Below are positions 1-8,828 of a stretch of DNA of 64,000 nt, piece by piece. Source of the DNA: Sandaracinaceae bacterium. GTDB taxonomy: Bacteria; Myxococcota_A; Polyangia; Polyangiales; Sandaracinaceae. The notes under the pieces were generated by a model. It did not search any database. It was not told the origin of the DNA and saw nothing but the letters and a program-made list of their open reading frames with translations. Positions within the stretch are counted from its first letter, which is position 1, and every line of letters starts with the position of its first letter. The position numbers were made by a program, and so were the translations under genes. The stretch spans positions 496,001 to 560,000 of the forward strand of contig JACKEC010000018.1 of assembly GCA_020633195.1 (NCBI GenBank). The letters run 5' to 3'.

Positions 1-308
1 GGTTCGAGCCGTCGTCGCTGGACCTCTCCTCGCTCGAAGGCGTCCGCGCGGGCGTGACCCTGCCCGACGGCAGCCACCGCTCGATCCTCGAGGCCGACGA
101 TCGCGGCCTGCCGCCCCTCGTCTACCGGCTCATGCGCCGCCACGAGGAGGCCGCGCGCGACGTCACCTCACCCCGCGCCGATCCGCTCGCGCCGATCGCG
201 CGCACCCGCCCGGACGAGCCCGTCGGGATGCCGCTCGGCCTGCCGCCGGTCGACGCCTCGGACGTGCGCCTCATCGCCACCTGGATCGCGCAGGGCGCGC
301 AGGAGTGA
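1..308 (+). CDS. C-terminal end of a cytochrome-c-like protein (partial)
   Basis: The reading frame is open at the window edge, so only about 102 C-terminal residues are visible. The tail has a run MPLGLPPVDASDVRLIATWI followed by AQGA. This resembles the last helix of planctomycete/myxobacterial-type cytochrome c domains, where a Met-Pro heme ligand loop precedes 'xxLIxxWIxxGA'. The CxxCH heme site, if present, lies outside the window, so the assignment rests on the tail alone. The gene ends 10 bp before the convergent stop of the next gene, and the two stops sit in a TGAG/CTCA inverted repeat. Function is inferred only. Confidence 0.5.
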   Translation, partial: FEPSSLDLSSLEGVRAGVTLPDGSHRSILEADDRGLPPLVYRLMRRHEEAARDVTSPRADPLAPIARTRPDEPVGMPLGLPPVDASDVRLIATWIAQGAQE

Positions 309-318
309 GGCGCGAGGC

Positions 319-1557
319 TCAGGGGAGCGCGGCCTCGATCGCGTCGAGGCCGACCCCGAGCCGGTCACGCGCGACGGCGTCGAGCGCGGCGCGAGGGCCG
401 ACGAGGTGGATCGTGCGGTGCGTGTGCTCGAGCGACGCGCCGGGGCTCAGCGCCGCGGCGGGCGAGGACGACTCGAGCTCGTAGAACGGACCCATCGGCG
501 CCGCCCCGGGCTCGGCGGGGCCGTCGTCGTAGCTGTTGACGACGTCGCCGGCGTACGGCTCGTCCATGTCGCGCCACATGCTGTCGACGTAGCCGGTCGG
601 CGCCTCGTCGGGGAGCGTGTAGGTCACGAGGGTCAGGGCCCCCGCGTCGGCGTCCCAGCTCCCCATGATCGGGCGCGCGCGCCGGTGGGACACGCCGATC
701 TTGCCGCGCTCCTGGCCGTCGCCGCGGAAGAAGATCACGCCGGCGTCGGCGTCGATCGCGAGGCGCGACGGAGGCACCGTACCGAAGTAATCCGCGTTGA
801 CGACGCGGCCGAGCTCGGCCTCGGGGCCGGGCCGGAACGGGATCACGATCGTGGTCCTCGGCGAGGGCCGGTACATGCTGAGGATCCACACCGACACGAG
901 ACCGGTGTCGGCCGTCCACGCCGCGTCCCCGACGTTGGTGATGCGGTTGACCGACTCGTAGGCGACGGCGCGCGCGCCGGGCGCGTCGACCCACGGATCG
1001 AGCACGCGCACGGTGCGATCGATCTGGATCGAGAGCTCGGTCCCGTGGCGGTTCGGGAACGTCGCGGTGTGCCGGAAGGCGACGCGCTCCTCGTCGGCCG
1101 AGACGATCTCCCACGCGAGCGTGTCGATCGGCGCGGGCACCTGCCAGTGCGCGAATTCGAAGGGCACCTCCGGCGGGAAGTAGAGCGCGTAGGGCCCACC
1201 CTCCGGGCCGAGCCAGAAGCGGTCCTCGCCGCCGAACGCGTTCATGTGCGGCGTCTCGATCCCGCTCTCGATGCGGGCGCGGTGGATCCACCCGAAGCTC
1301 GCGCCGTCGACGGCCACCCCGCTCGTCATCACGCGGCCCTGATACGCCGGCGCGACGACGACGCGGGCCTCGCCGCGCGAGAGCACGACGAGGTCGGACA
1401 GGTGCTCGCGCAGGAACGCGAGGTCCTCGGCGAAGGTGGGCGATCGATCGTCGGCCTCCACGCGCTCCCCTCCCGTCGTGCTCGGCGCGGTCTCGGCGGG
1501 GGCGCTCGAGCAGGCCGCGAGCAGGACCACCAGCGCTCCCTGGGTCATGGCACGCAC
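319..1557 (-). CDS. DUF6786-family lipoprotein
   Basis: A 412-residue predicted lipoprotein. The N-terminus MRAMTQGALVVLLAACSS is a signal peptide with lipobox LAAC, so the product should be an envelope lipoprotein. The body matches what I recall of the DUF6786 family: an early 'DLVVLSRGEARVVVAPAYQG' block, then 'GRVMTS', then 'NAFGGEDRFWLGPEGG' near residues 115-130. The family has no established function; its fold may be galactose-mutarotase-like, which is inference. GTG at 1557 is preferred over ATG at 1548 because it adds an Arg to the signal peptide and a TAGGTT box (1565-1570, minus strand) lies 7 nt upstream. No Shine-Dalgarno is seen. Confidence 0.72.
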   Translation of the reverse strand: MRAMTQGALVVLLAACSSAPAETAPSTTGGERVEADDRSPTFAEDLAFLREHLSDLVVLSRGEARVVVAPAYQGRVMTSGVAVDGASFGWIHRARIESGIETPHMNAFGGEDRFWLGPEGGPYALYFPPEVPFEFAHWQVPAPIDTLAWEIVSADEERVAFRHTATFPNRHGTELSIQIDRTVRVLDPWVDAPGARAVAYESVNRITNVGDAAWTADTGLVSVWILSMYRPSPRTTIVIPFRPGPEAELGRVVNADYFGTVPPSRLAIDADAGVIFFRGDGQERGKIGVSHRRARPIMGSWDADAGALTLVTYTLPDEAPTGYVDSMWRDMDEPYAGDVVNSYDDGPAEPGAAPMGPFYELESSSPAAALSPGASLEHTHRTIHLVGPRAALDAVARDRLGVGLDAIEAALP

Positions 1558-1567
1558 GGCCCGGAAC

Positions 1568-3454
1568 CTAGCACCGCCGACGTCGCATCGAGAGCCCGAG
1601 CGCGGCGATCGCGAGCAGCCAACCGCTCGGGTCGCGACGGCCTCCCGCGCGGCAGCCGCAGCCCGGATCCGGCTCGGGCGCGGCCCCGCCGTCCATGCCG
1701 ACAGAGGTCGACGCGTCCGCGCCCGCGCCGCCGCCGTCGGTGCCCGCCGACGCGTCGAGCTCGACCACCCCCGCGTCGACCTCGGGCGCGGGGGCGCAGA
1801 GCCCGTCCATGCCCTCACAGCTGCAGTCGGTCGCGCATGCGCGGAAGGCGCCCCACACCTCGGTGGTGAACGCGGTCCCGTAGGAGCCCGAGTCCGGGCT
1901 CGCGCCGTGGCGATCCACGTAGCGGCCCGCGCCCGGGTTGCAGGTGCAGGTCCCGACGGGGCCGCTCGCGCAGTCGGCCGCGTTGCTCGCGGCGAGCGGG
2001 TCGTCGCGGTCGCACGGGTCGGGATCGGTCCACTCGCCGAACGCGACCCACCGATCGATGTACTCGAGGAACACCGCGTGCCCGTCGTCGCGCGGCCACG
2101 CCGCCCCGACGTCGGGGACGAGCCGCGCGGTGAGCGCGAACGCGCGCGCGGCGGGGGAGAAGATTTGCTGGTAGCTCGTGCCCGGGCTGCCGCCGTCGAT
2201 GAAGCCGAACGGGTCCGCGCAGATCCGATTGCAGGAGCCCGGCCAGTCCGGGTAGCAACGACCGAAGTACTCCGCGGTCTGGCACATCCCGATCCCACCC
2301 GCGCCGGGGTACGACCCGTAGAGCGCCTCGCCGGGCCCGTCGCCCCACGCTCCGTCCGGATCCGCGACGGGGCTCCAGTACACCTGGCTGCGCTCCGCGA
2401 AGCGGATCCGATCCATCGCGTCGACGGCGCTCGCCCAGTCGGGGCGCTCGAGGAGCGCCGCCGCGAGGTAGGGCCACATCGTCCGGCCCTGTCCGTGGCC
2501 GCCGTTCGGTCCCCAGGCCACCGACACGGGCGGCAAGAGCATGTGGTAGAGGTCGATGCCGCGCTGCACCAAGCAAGCCCCCATGCGGGGGGTGCGGTCG
2601 TCGAAGAGCGCGCGCAGCAGGTGGTCGCCGAGCCGCTGCGAGACGTAGCCGTGATAGCCGCGCGTCTCGTCGACGTTGAGGTACGCCTTGAAGTACTGGT
2701 TGGCGTAGGTGCCCATGAACGAGAGCGGGACCTGGCAGAGCGCCTCCTCGGACCGGTCGCGATCCGGCGCCGAGCCGAGCGCGGTCGTGGGCAGGGACGG
2801 CAGCCGATCGAGGCGCGCCTCCGACACCGCGATCAGCGGCCGGTCGGTGCCGACGTAGGGCGGCCGGAAGTAGCCGGCGCCGGTGCCGTCGGGCGGCGCC
2901 GCGTCGAGCACCGTGAGGACGCCCGCGAAGTACAGGCAGTGCCGCGGCTCGGAGCCGAGCACCGACGCATCCGAGCAGTCGGCGCCGACGACCTCGTCCT
3001 GGAACGACACCGCCTTGAGCAGGCTCGTCCCGCCCGTCGCGACGTACGGCGTCGTCGCGCTCGGGTTGACGATCGAGGGGACCGCCGACGCGTCGAAGCT
3101 CAACCGCGCGTCGAGCGCCTGCCCGTTGCCCGACACGTTCACCATCCACCCGTTGCACGTCGCCGCGCCGCAGTCGCTCGTGACGGGCGGCGAGATGTCG
3201 ACGACGTTCACCCCCGCGCCGTCGTCGGCGATCCACGGAGAGCCGTCGACGAACTGCCCGCAGGGCACGTCGCGGTCGAACGTGAACGTGATGTCGACCT
3301 GCCCCGCGTCCGTGCAGTTGGTGCAGGACGCCGCCGACTGCGCCGCCGCCGCCCGCGGGCTCGGCGAGGCGATGGTGACGCTGCGACAGGTCTGCGCCGC
3401 GGCGAGGTCCGGAGCGAGCGACAGGAGGAAGAGCGCGAGGCCGAGACGCGACAT
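1568..3454 (-). CDS. Secreted MYXO-CTERM protein of unknown function
   Basis: A 628-residue exported protein. It starts with a clear signal peptide (MSRLGLALFLLSLAPDLAAA, predicted cut after AAAQ). It ends with an Asp/Ala/Gly-rich spacer, GCGCRAGGRR, a hydrophobic stretch and MRRRRC, which is the layout of a MYXO-CTERM sorting tail. That predicts surface anchoring. Residues 30-180 hold several Cys pairs and look like beta-rich adhesion or lectin modules; residues 200-480 are rich in aromatic residues and could form an alpha/alpha barrel, but I recognise no family. It is divergent from the methyltransferase at 3480 with only 25 bp between starts. Confidence 0.7.
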   Translation of the reverse strand: MSRLGLALFLLSLAPDLAAAQTCRSVTIASPSPRAAAAQSAASCTNCTDAGQVDITFTFDRDVPCGQFVDGSPWIADDGAGVNVVDISPPVTSDCGAATCNGWMVNVSGNGQALDARLSFDASAVPSIVNPSATTPYVATGGTSLLKAVSFQDEVVGADCSDASVLGSEPRHCLYFAGVLTVLDAAPPDGTGAGYFRPPYVGTDRPLIAVSEARLDRLPSLPTTALGSAPDRDRSEEALCQVPLSFMGTYANQYFKAYLNVDETRGYHGYVSQRLGDHLLRALFDDRTPRMGACLVQRGIDLYHMLLPPVSVAWGPNGGHGQGRTMWPYLAAALLERPDWASAVDAMDRIRFAERSQVYWSPVADPDGAWGDGPGEALYGSYPGAGGIGMCQTAEYFGRCYPDWPGSCNRICADPFGFIDGGSPGTSYQQIFSPAARAFALTARLVPDVGAAWPRDDGHAVFLEYIDRWVAFGEWTDPDPCDRDDPLAASNAADCASGPVGTCTCNPGAGRYVDRHGASPDSGSYGTAFTTEVWGAFRACATDCSCEGMDGLCAPAPEVDAGVVELDASAGTDGGGAGADASTSVGMDGGAAPEPDPGCGCRAGGRRDPSGWLLAIAALGLSMRRRRC

Positions 3455-3460
3455 CCGTCG

Positions 3461-3470
3461 AGAGTATCCT
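3461..3470. promoter_or_regulatory. Overlapping divergent -10 boxes
   Basis: The 25 bp between the start codons at 3454 (minus) and 3480 (plus) contain TACTCT on the minus strand (3466 to 3461) and TATCCT on the plus strand (3465-3470). They lie 6 and 9 nt from their start codons and overlap by 2 bp. No Shine-Dalgarno fits on either side. Both transcripts would be leaderless, and each -35 region would fall inside the other gene. This is inference from motif and spacing. Confidence 0.5.
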
Positions 3471-3479
3471 CGTGCGTCG

Positions 3480-4160
3480 ATGACCGAGCCCCCCTTCGAT
3501 CGAAGCAGCCGCTCGCGCCTCACGCGGCGCGACCTCCACCGCTTCACCGGCAGCTCGCTCTTCGATCGTGTCGCGCGCGTCGTCTGCGACGTCGGCCACC
3601 TCCCGCGCAAGGAGCTGTTCGAGTCGTGGGAGGTCGCGCGCCGCGTGCGCCGGCGCATGCGAGGGGGCCGCATCGTCGACCTCGCCTGCGGGCACGGGCT
3701 GGTCGCGCACTTGATGGTGCTGCTCGACGACACCTCGCCCGACGCGCGCGGCGTCGACATCGCGGTGCCGCCGACCGCGACGATGCTCGCCGACGCGTTC
3801 ACGGCGGAGTGGCCGCGCCTCGCGGGGCGCGTGACCGTCGCCGCCGGGTCGATCGAAGACACCGCCCTCGAGCCCTCCGATCTGGCGGTGGCCGTCCACG
3901 CGTGCGGCGGCCTCACCGACGTCGTCCTCGATCACGCCATCGCCGCCCGCGCGCGCGTGGCGGTGATGGCGTGCTGTCACGACGCGGCCGAGAACGACCA
4001 GGGCTCCGTCGGCGCGTGGCTCCCGCCCGGCCTCGCCATCGACGTCACGCGTGTCGCGCGGCTCCGGCACAGCGGCTACGACGTCCGCACGCAGCTCATC
4101 CCCGCCGACATCACGCCAGAGAACCGCCTCGTCCTCGCGACCCCGATCAGCGCGGGGTGA
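3480..4160 (+). CDS. SAM-dependent methyltransferase-like protein
   Basis: A 226-residue cytoplasmic protein with a class I methyltransferase pattern. Motif I is 'IVDLACGHGLVAHLM' (about residues 60-75), followed by an acidic motif II region 'ARGVDIAVPP' and a motif IV-like 'LAVAVHACGGLTD' near residue 140. The HACGG and 'VMACCHD' segments resemble methyltransferase-domain proteins that act on RNA or small molecules; the substrate cannot be read from the sequence. The start at 3480 is supported by the TATCCT box 9 nt upstream. The 3' end overlaps the convergent lipoprotein gene by 14 bp. Confidence 0.68.
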   Translation: MTEPPFDRSSRSRLTRRDLHRFTGSSLFDRVARVVCDVGHLPRKELFESWEVARRVRRRMRGGRIVDLACGHGLVAHLMVLLDDTSPDARGVDIAVPPTATMLADAFTAEWPRLAGRVTVAAGSIEDTALEPSDLAVAVHACGGLTDVVLDHAIAARARVAVMACCHDAAENDQGSVGAWLPPGLAIDVTRVARLRHSGYDVRTQLIPADITPENRLVLATPISAG

Positions 4161-5421
4161 AGCGCAGCACGTGGCGGTAGATGAACGTGTCGCCGACCTG
4201 CCCTTGGTTCCACGCCAGCCGCGCGGTCGCCGGGTCGTCGACGTCGTTCGAGTAGTTGTAGAGCACGATCTCGTCGGCCGACTCGCCCTCGAGCCAGGCG
4301 GGGAAGCAGGTGTCACCGCCGCTCGGGAGATCGAGGACGAACGCGATGCGGTCCTCGGACTGGACGTAGCGCCACAGCGCGCAGCGCTTGGGCGTCTGCG
4401 TGTAGGGGATCTGGTTGGCCGCCGTCTGCGCGGTGTGCGTGCCGCGGCGGGTCATCAGGTCGTAGTTGCCCGTCTGCGTCACCTGGCGGCGGCCCACGAG
4501 GTACGCCTCGCCGTCGTGCCAGAACATCAGCGGGCTGTCGTACTTGCGCGGGTCGTTGTGGCAGTCCCAGTTGGCGAGATCACCAGCCGGCGCGCGGCAC
4601 ACCATCGAGCCCCAGCCGCTGTCGTCGCCGGCCTCGTTGCGGATGATCCCGAAGAGGGTTCCGTCGTCGCCGATCGTGAAGTCGGTCTCCGAGCCGCCGC
4701 CCATGTAGATGGTGCGCCGCGCGGGATCGACGGGCGTCCACGCGCGGCCGTCGGTGGTCGTGAGCAGGTCCACGCTCAGCGGCAGGCCGTCGAACAGGTA
4801 GATGTGCTCGCCGCCGAGGTACGCGGTCATGTACGGGGTGCCGCGCTCGGTCCGCGTGCGCCACGCGATGTAGCCGTCGAGGCCCGGCACCGCCTCGAGC
4901 GCCGTCCACGTTCCGTCGGCGCGGCGCTCGGTGACCATCACGCCCATCGGCTCGAACGCGAGCTGGTTGGAGCCGAGCACCGCGATGTAGAGGAACAGCG
5001 ATCCGCCGAGCGACAGGAAGCGCGGCTCGCGCAGATCCGTGCCCATCGTGTAGCTGCCCTCGAAGTCCCACACGAGCTCGTCCGCGCTCGACACCACGTG
5101 GATCACCGTGTCCGGGCCCGCGTAGTGATCGGGCGCGGTGCGCCACGCGAGGTACACGCGGCCGTCGTGTCGGATGACGTCGAGGTTGTTGTTCGAGTGC
5201 TGCGCCACCGTCTCCGCGGGGAAGCCGTCGCCGGGGATCACGCGGCGCGTCTCGAGCACGGTGACGTCGTGACGCCCCGGCTCGGACATCGGCGGATCGG
5301 GCAGCGGCTGCTCCCCCGCGTCGAGCGCCGCGGGCGGCCCGGCGTCGCTGCCGGCGTCCATGGCGGGCGTGGTCTCGTCGCAGCCGACGAGGATCAGGGT
5401 GACCAGGAGAAGCGATCGCAC
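4147..5421 (-). CDS. Predicted beta-propeller-like lipoprotein
   Basis: A 424-residue lipoprotein. The N-terminus MRSLLLVTLILVGCDE has lipobox LVGC, followed by an Asp/Ala/Gly spacer. The body consists of repeated beta-strand blocks with Trp and Gly turns, such as 'DGRVYLAWRTAPDHY' and 'DGEAYLVGRRQVTQ'. This is the kind of pattern seen in five- or six-bladed sialidase/glycosidase propellers, but I see no catalytic signature. GTG at 5421 is chosen because a TAAGCT box (5429-5434, minus strand) lies 7 nt before it. It overlaps the methyltransferase gene tail-to-tail by 14 bp. Confidence 0.62.
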   Translation of the reverse strand: MRSLLLVTLILVGCDETTPAMDAGSDAGPPAALDAGEQPLPDPPMSEPGRHDVTVLETRRVIPGDGFPAETVAQHSNNNLDVIRHDGRVYLAWRTAPDHYAGPDTVIHVVSSADELVWDFEGSYTMGTDLREPRFLSLGGSLFLYIAVLGSNQLAFEPMGVMVTERRADGTWTALEAVPGLDGYIAWRTRTERGTPYMTAYLGGEHIYLFDGLPLSVDLLTTTDGRAWTPVDPARRTIYMGGGSETDFTIGDDGTLFGIIRNEAGDDSGWGSMVCRAPAGDLANWDCHNDPRKYDSPLMFWHDGEAYLVGRRQVTQTGNYDLMTRRGTHTAQTAANQIPYTQTPKRCALWRYVQSEDRIAFVLDLPSGGDTCFPAWLEGESADEIVLYNYSNDVDDPATARLAWNQGQVGDTFIYRHVLRFTPR

Positions 5422-5541
5422 GAACCCGAGCTTAGCGCGCCGGCGGCGATCCGTTCGGCGACGGGCTCCCGAGGCTCGCGAGCTCCCGACCTGACGCCCA
5501 GTCGTGGGGGTGAGCCCGTACGGGGCGCGGGCCGTGGTCGT

Positions 5542-6912
5542 TCAGTAGCGGGGCCAGCCGCGCTCGCAGGTGAAGCCGCGCGCCGAGGCGCAGTCCTCAT
5601 CGGACCAGAGGCCGTAGGTCGCGCTCGCGGGATCGGTGTCGATCGCGACGCAGCGCCGGGTCACGGTGCCGTCGGGCTCGAGCGGCGCCCACGCGACGAA
5701 GGGCACCCCGCCGCCGAGCTGGTGCCAGCCATACCCGTCGTGCTCGAGCCCGATCCAGGCGTCCGCGAGGCCCAGCGCCGCGGCCTGAGCCGCGACGGCC
5801 TCGTCGAGCTCGCGCGACTCGACGGTGACGAGACGGGCGTCGATGGCCTGGCAGGCGGCCTGGGCGTCGTCGCGAGCCCGGAGGCTGGCGCTGGTGAGGT
5901 AGCAGCGCTGATCGAGCGTGAGAGCCGCGTCGAAGCCCGGCCAGTCGGCGGCCTCGCAGCGGAACCGACACGCGTCACAGAAGTCGGTGGCGACGTCGTT
6001 GGCGTCGTCGCACTGCTCCAGGACGAACCGGATCCTTCCGTCGCCGCAGCGCGCGAGGACACACCCCCGGAGGCAGCCGTCCCACGGATTGTCGTTGCCG
6101 TCATCGCACGCCTCGACCCCGGCCCGGACGATTCCGTCACCGCATCGCGCCGGCATGCACGCGTTGGTGCAGTCGTCCGAGGGGTCGCGGTTCCCGTCGT
6201 CGCAGCCCTCGCCCGGGTCGAGCCGCCCATCGCCGCACGTGGGAACGCCGCACTCGTTCGAGCACGCGTCGGCGTCGTCCAGGTTGCCGTCGTCGCACGT
6301 CTCCACGCCCGCGCGCACGAAGCCGTCGCCGCACCGGGCCGCGACGTGGCTGGTGAGGCAGTCGTCGCGGTTGGAGGGGTTCCCGTCGTCGCAGTCCTCG
6401 CCCGGCTGGACGACGCCATCGTTCTTGCCCCCGTGTACACACCCCGGGTGGCAGCCGGGGGCGAGCGGGAGCTCCCCACAGTCGAGCTGCTCCGGGGGTG
6501 AGACGTAGCCGTCGCCGCACTCCGCCCACATGCAGGCGCTGGTGCAGTCGTCCTCGTCGACGAGGTTGCCGTCGTCGCACTCCTCGCCAGGGCCGACGAT
6601 GCCGTCGCCGCAGGCGCGCGGGAGGCAGGCGGTCGTGCAGAAGTCGTCGTCCCGCCCGTTGCCGTCGTCACACGCCTCGCCTGCTTGCAGGAGCCCATCC
6701 CCACACCCCGGCGTGGGAGGACCGGCGTCGACCGGGGGAGCCATCGCGTCGGGGGCCACGCCAGCGTCGGCGCCGACCGCGGCGTCGAGCGAGGTGCTCG
6801 CGTCGAGCGCGACGCGCGCGTCGAGCGCGGCCCCGGCGTCGGTCGAACCCATCGACTGGCCACCGCATCCCAGGCTGGCGACCGCGATCACCAGCGTCGT
6901 CATCCATCGCAC
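5542..6912 (-). CDS. DUF4215 cysteine-rich repeat protein with C-type-lectin-like domain
   Basis: A 456-residue predicted lipoprotein. After a short signal peptide ending SLGCGG (a weak lipobox) and an Asp/Ala spacer come about eight repeats of the form CGDGxxxxGExCDDGNxxxxDxCxxxC. These are DUF4215, also known as the Myxococcus cysteine-rich repeat, spanning roughly residues 70-325. The last 120 residues carry 'CYLTSASLRARDDAQAACQA', then 'AWIGLEHD', 'CVAID' and 'FTCERG', a C-type-lectin-like pattern that suggests carbohydrate or surface binding. GTG at 6912 is preferred because GGAGG lies 5 nt upstream; ATG at 6903 is the alternative. Confidence 0.75.
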   Translation of the reverse strand: MRWMTTLVIAVASLGCGGQSMGSTDAGAALDARVALDASTSLDAAVGADAGVAPDAMAPPVDAGPPTPGCGDGLLQAGEACDDGNGRDDDFCTTACLPRACGDGIVGPGEECDDGNLVDEDDCTSACMWAECGDGYVSPPEQLDCGELPLAPGCHPGCVHGGKNDGVVQPGEDCDDGNPSNRDDCLTSHVAARCGDGFVRAGVETCDDGNLDDADACSNECGVPTCGDGRLDPGEGCDDGNRDPSDDCTNACMPARCGDGIVRAGVEACDDGNDNPWDGCLRGCVLARCGDGRIRFVLEQCDDANDVATDFCDACRFRCEAADWPGFDAALTLDQRCYLTSASLRARDDAQAACQAIDARLVTVESRELDEAVAAQAAALGLADAWIGLEHDGYGWHQLGGGVPFVAWAPLEPDGTVTRRCVAIDTDPASATYGLWSDEDCASARGFTCERGWPRY

Positions 6913-6980
6913 CCGCACCTCCACCGTGGTGCAGTCGGAGCAACGCTCGTGCCTGCCCCCACCGTGAGGGCGAGACGCAC

Positions 6981-7028
6981 GTTGCGACACGCTCGCGACA
7001 GCTCGCGACACGCTGCAACGTTGCGCGA
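6981..7028. promoter_or_regulatory. Phased direct repeats and a palindrome in a divergent promoter
   Basis: Between the starts at 6912 (minus) and 7058 (plus), the heptamer (T/C)GCGACA occurs at about 6983, 6994 and 7004. The spacing is 10-11 bp, so all copies face the same side of the helix. A CAACGTTG palindrome follows at about 7016-7023. The pattern fits a cooperative operator shared by both genes, but no regulator is identified. Confidence 0.35.
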
Positions 7029-7057
7029 TCACGAGGCCACGGTACCGTGAGCCGCCC

Positions 7058-7498
7058 TTGCCTGCCCCGTACCGCGTCCTCGTACTGCTCCTCGCCATCG
7101 CACCCGCGTCGGGTTGCTACCTGCGACACGGCCTCGAGGACGCGCCCCGCGTCACGCCGCCCGCCGCGTTGGACGCAGGCCGTGGCGCACGTCGAGACGC
7201 CGGACCGGCGCGGGACGCGGCCGGCCTCGACGCGGACGTCGCCGCGCGCGCGGATTCGAGCGTCCCGGTGGACGTGCCCTCGGAGTGCGAGGCGCTCTGC
7301 GACGCCTGGGAGGCGAACGGCTGCGCGGTCGGGGGCTGCCTGATGAGCTGCCTCTCTCGGGCGGCCCAAGCCGAGCGCATCGGCTGCCTCGCGGAGTGGA
7401 AGTCCATCAACGACTGCCTGCGCTCGGATCCGTGCGAGGCCGAGGGCTGCCCCGAGCGCAGTGGCTGGCCCGAGTGCCTGCGGCGCGGCGGGGGCTGA
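7058..7498 (+). CDS. Small cysteine-rich lipoprotein
   Basis: A 146-residue predicted lipoprotein. MPAPYRVLVLLLAIAPASGCYL is the signal peptide, with lipobox ASGC. A low-complexity Asp/Ala/Arg linker follows, and then a C-terminal domain of about 70 residues with ten or more Cys, starting CEALCDAWEANGC. The even Cys number suggests a disulfide-stabilised helical domain. A similar Cys layout (CxxLC early, then CxxxC) is seen in the lipoprotein at 12173. The TTG start is supported by a TACCGT box (7043-7048) 9 nt upstream. Function is unknown. Confidence 0.6.
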   Translation: MPAPYRVLVLLLAIAPASGCYLRHGLEDAPRVTPPAALDAGRGARRDAGPARDAAGLDADVAARADSSVPVDVPSECEALCDAWEANGCAVGGCLMSCLSRAAQAERIGCLAEWKSINDCLRSDPCEAEGCPERSGWPECLRRGGG

Positions 7499-7542
7499 GC
7501 AGCGCCCACACCACGGCCAAGCTCCCGGGTCGCCCGGCCGCG

Positions 7543-8757
7543 TCATTCCGTGACGCGATAACACATCTGGTAGGTCGTCCCCGGCGAGCAGGTGTAGCCG
7601 CTCGGGCAGAGTAAGAACTCGGGCGTCCCACCCGGGAGACAGCGCACGAAGCTCGTCGCGGTCCGTCGACACGTGTACTGCGGCCAGTCGCCGTAGATCC
7701 CGCACGAGTCCCACGGGCACTGCGGGGAGTCGACCGCCATGTCTCCGGCGCACGCGCGGAGCGGGTTGCCGGCCCCGTCGACCGAGACGCACTGCGACGA
7801 AGCGCCGCACCAGCCGCAGCCCGGGGTCGCCGCGCACGAGCCGCAGCCAGCGCGCGCCGAGCACGGATCGCTCGGGTCGGGCGCGGGCTCGGGCTCGGGG
7901 TCCGGCATGGGCGCGGGCTCCGGATCGGGCTCGGGCAGCGGCTCGGGCCCCGGGTCCGGGTCGGGCTCGGGCATCGGCTCGGGCTCGGGCGTCGGCTCCG
8001 GGTCGGGCGTCGGCGCCGGGCCGGGGTCGAGCGGGAACGCGCTCCACTCCTCCACCTGAGCCTTCAACCGATCGTGGTTGCGCGCGACGAGGCCGTAGAT
8101 GTCGGTCCCGAACGAGTCGATGTAGTAGCCGCTGTTGATCCGCAGCACCTCGTTGGCTTCGGTGATGACGGGTCCGCCGGAGTCCCCAGGGCAGAGCGCG
8201 GCGGTGCGGTCGCCCTGGTCGAACGCGAACGTCCGCTTCTGCCAGTCGGTGCTGCGGCCGCGCTGCGTGCACCCGTAGCCCCACACCGCGAGCGGCGCTC
8301 CCGTCGGGGGCTCGGTGTCGGCGAGGCGCAGCGGCGTCGCGAGGTCGCTGGGCACGGGCTCACCGAGCTGCATGAGCGCGACGTCGTCGGGCCCGAGCTG
8401 CGTGTCGAAGCTGCGGTAGCGGACGATCGGGAAGGTCCGCGACTCGCCGGAGGACGGGCGGATCGTGAAGCTGCCGTAGTTGCCGAGCGTCGTGCGGCTC
8501 GCGTAGCCGAGGCAGTGCGAGGCCGTGATGATCACGTCCGGCGCGACGAGGCTCGCGGTGCACCCGGAGATGAAGCCGACCTCGGGCCGGTCGTAGGTCA
8601 CGGTGCCGCCGATGACCGCGTCCTCGCTGAAGCCGATCTCTCGAGGCGGCAGCGCGTCGTCCGGATCGGTGCCGGGCGGAGCGCCACCCTGCGCGGCGCA
8701 GCCCGTGGCCATCAGCAGCGTGGCGAGCAGAGCTCGCGTCGAGGCGTGGGGAGACAT
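7543..8757 (-). CDS. Trypsin-like serine protease lipoprotein (S1 family)
   Basis: A 404-residue secreted protease. The signal peptide has lipobox MATGC. The S1 domain starts at 'VIGG' (about 48-51). The triad is His81 (ITASHC), Asp125 (DDVALM) and Ser193 (CPGDSGGP), so it should be active. A Pro-Glu-Pro-Asp spacer of about 55 residues follows (243-298). The tail is Cys-rich, starting CSARAGCGSC, and resembles a PSI domain, a possible anchoring or recognition module. ATG at 8757 follows GAGGG with short spacing; a GTG sits just upstream. It lies convergent to the small lipoprotein, with 44 bp between the stops. Confidence 0.85.
   Translation of the reverse strand: MSPHASTRALLATLLMATGCAAQGGAPPGTDPDDALPPREIGFSEDAVIGGTVTYDRPEVGFISGCTASLVAPDVIITASHCLGYASRTTLGNYGSFTIRPSSGESRTFPIVRYRSFDTQLGPDDVALMQLGEPVPSDLATPLRLADTEPPTGAPLAVWGYGCTQRGRSTDWQKRTFAFDQGDRTAALCPGDSGGPVITEANEVLRINSGYYIDSFGTDIYGLVARNHDRLKAQVEEWSAFPLDPGPAPTPDPEPTPEPEPMPEPDPDPGPEPLPEPDPEPAPMPDPEPEPAPDPSDPCSARAGCGSCAATPGCGWCGASSQCVSVDGAGNPLRACAGDMAVDSPQCPWDSCGIYGDWPQYTCRRTATSFVRCLPGGTPEFLLCPSGYTCSPGTTYQMCYRVTE
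7876..8030 (-). repeat. Degenerate hexamer repeat encoding a Pro-Glu/Asp spacer
   Basis: The stretch is built from degenerate GGCTCG/GGGTCG hexamers on the plus strand. It encodes alternating Pro with Glu or Asp in the serine protease at 7543-8757. Such low-complexity repeats can gain or lose units by slippage without breaking the frame, so spacer length may vary between strains. Confidence 0.55.
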
Positions 8758-8828
8758 CACGCCCTCGGCATCGCAAGCCTCGATCCAGCGTCGCCCGGAC
8801 GGGGATGGCCGGGCCCGTCGCCGCGGGC

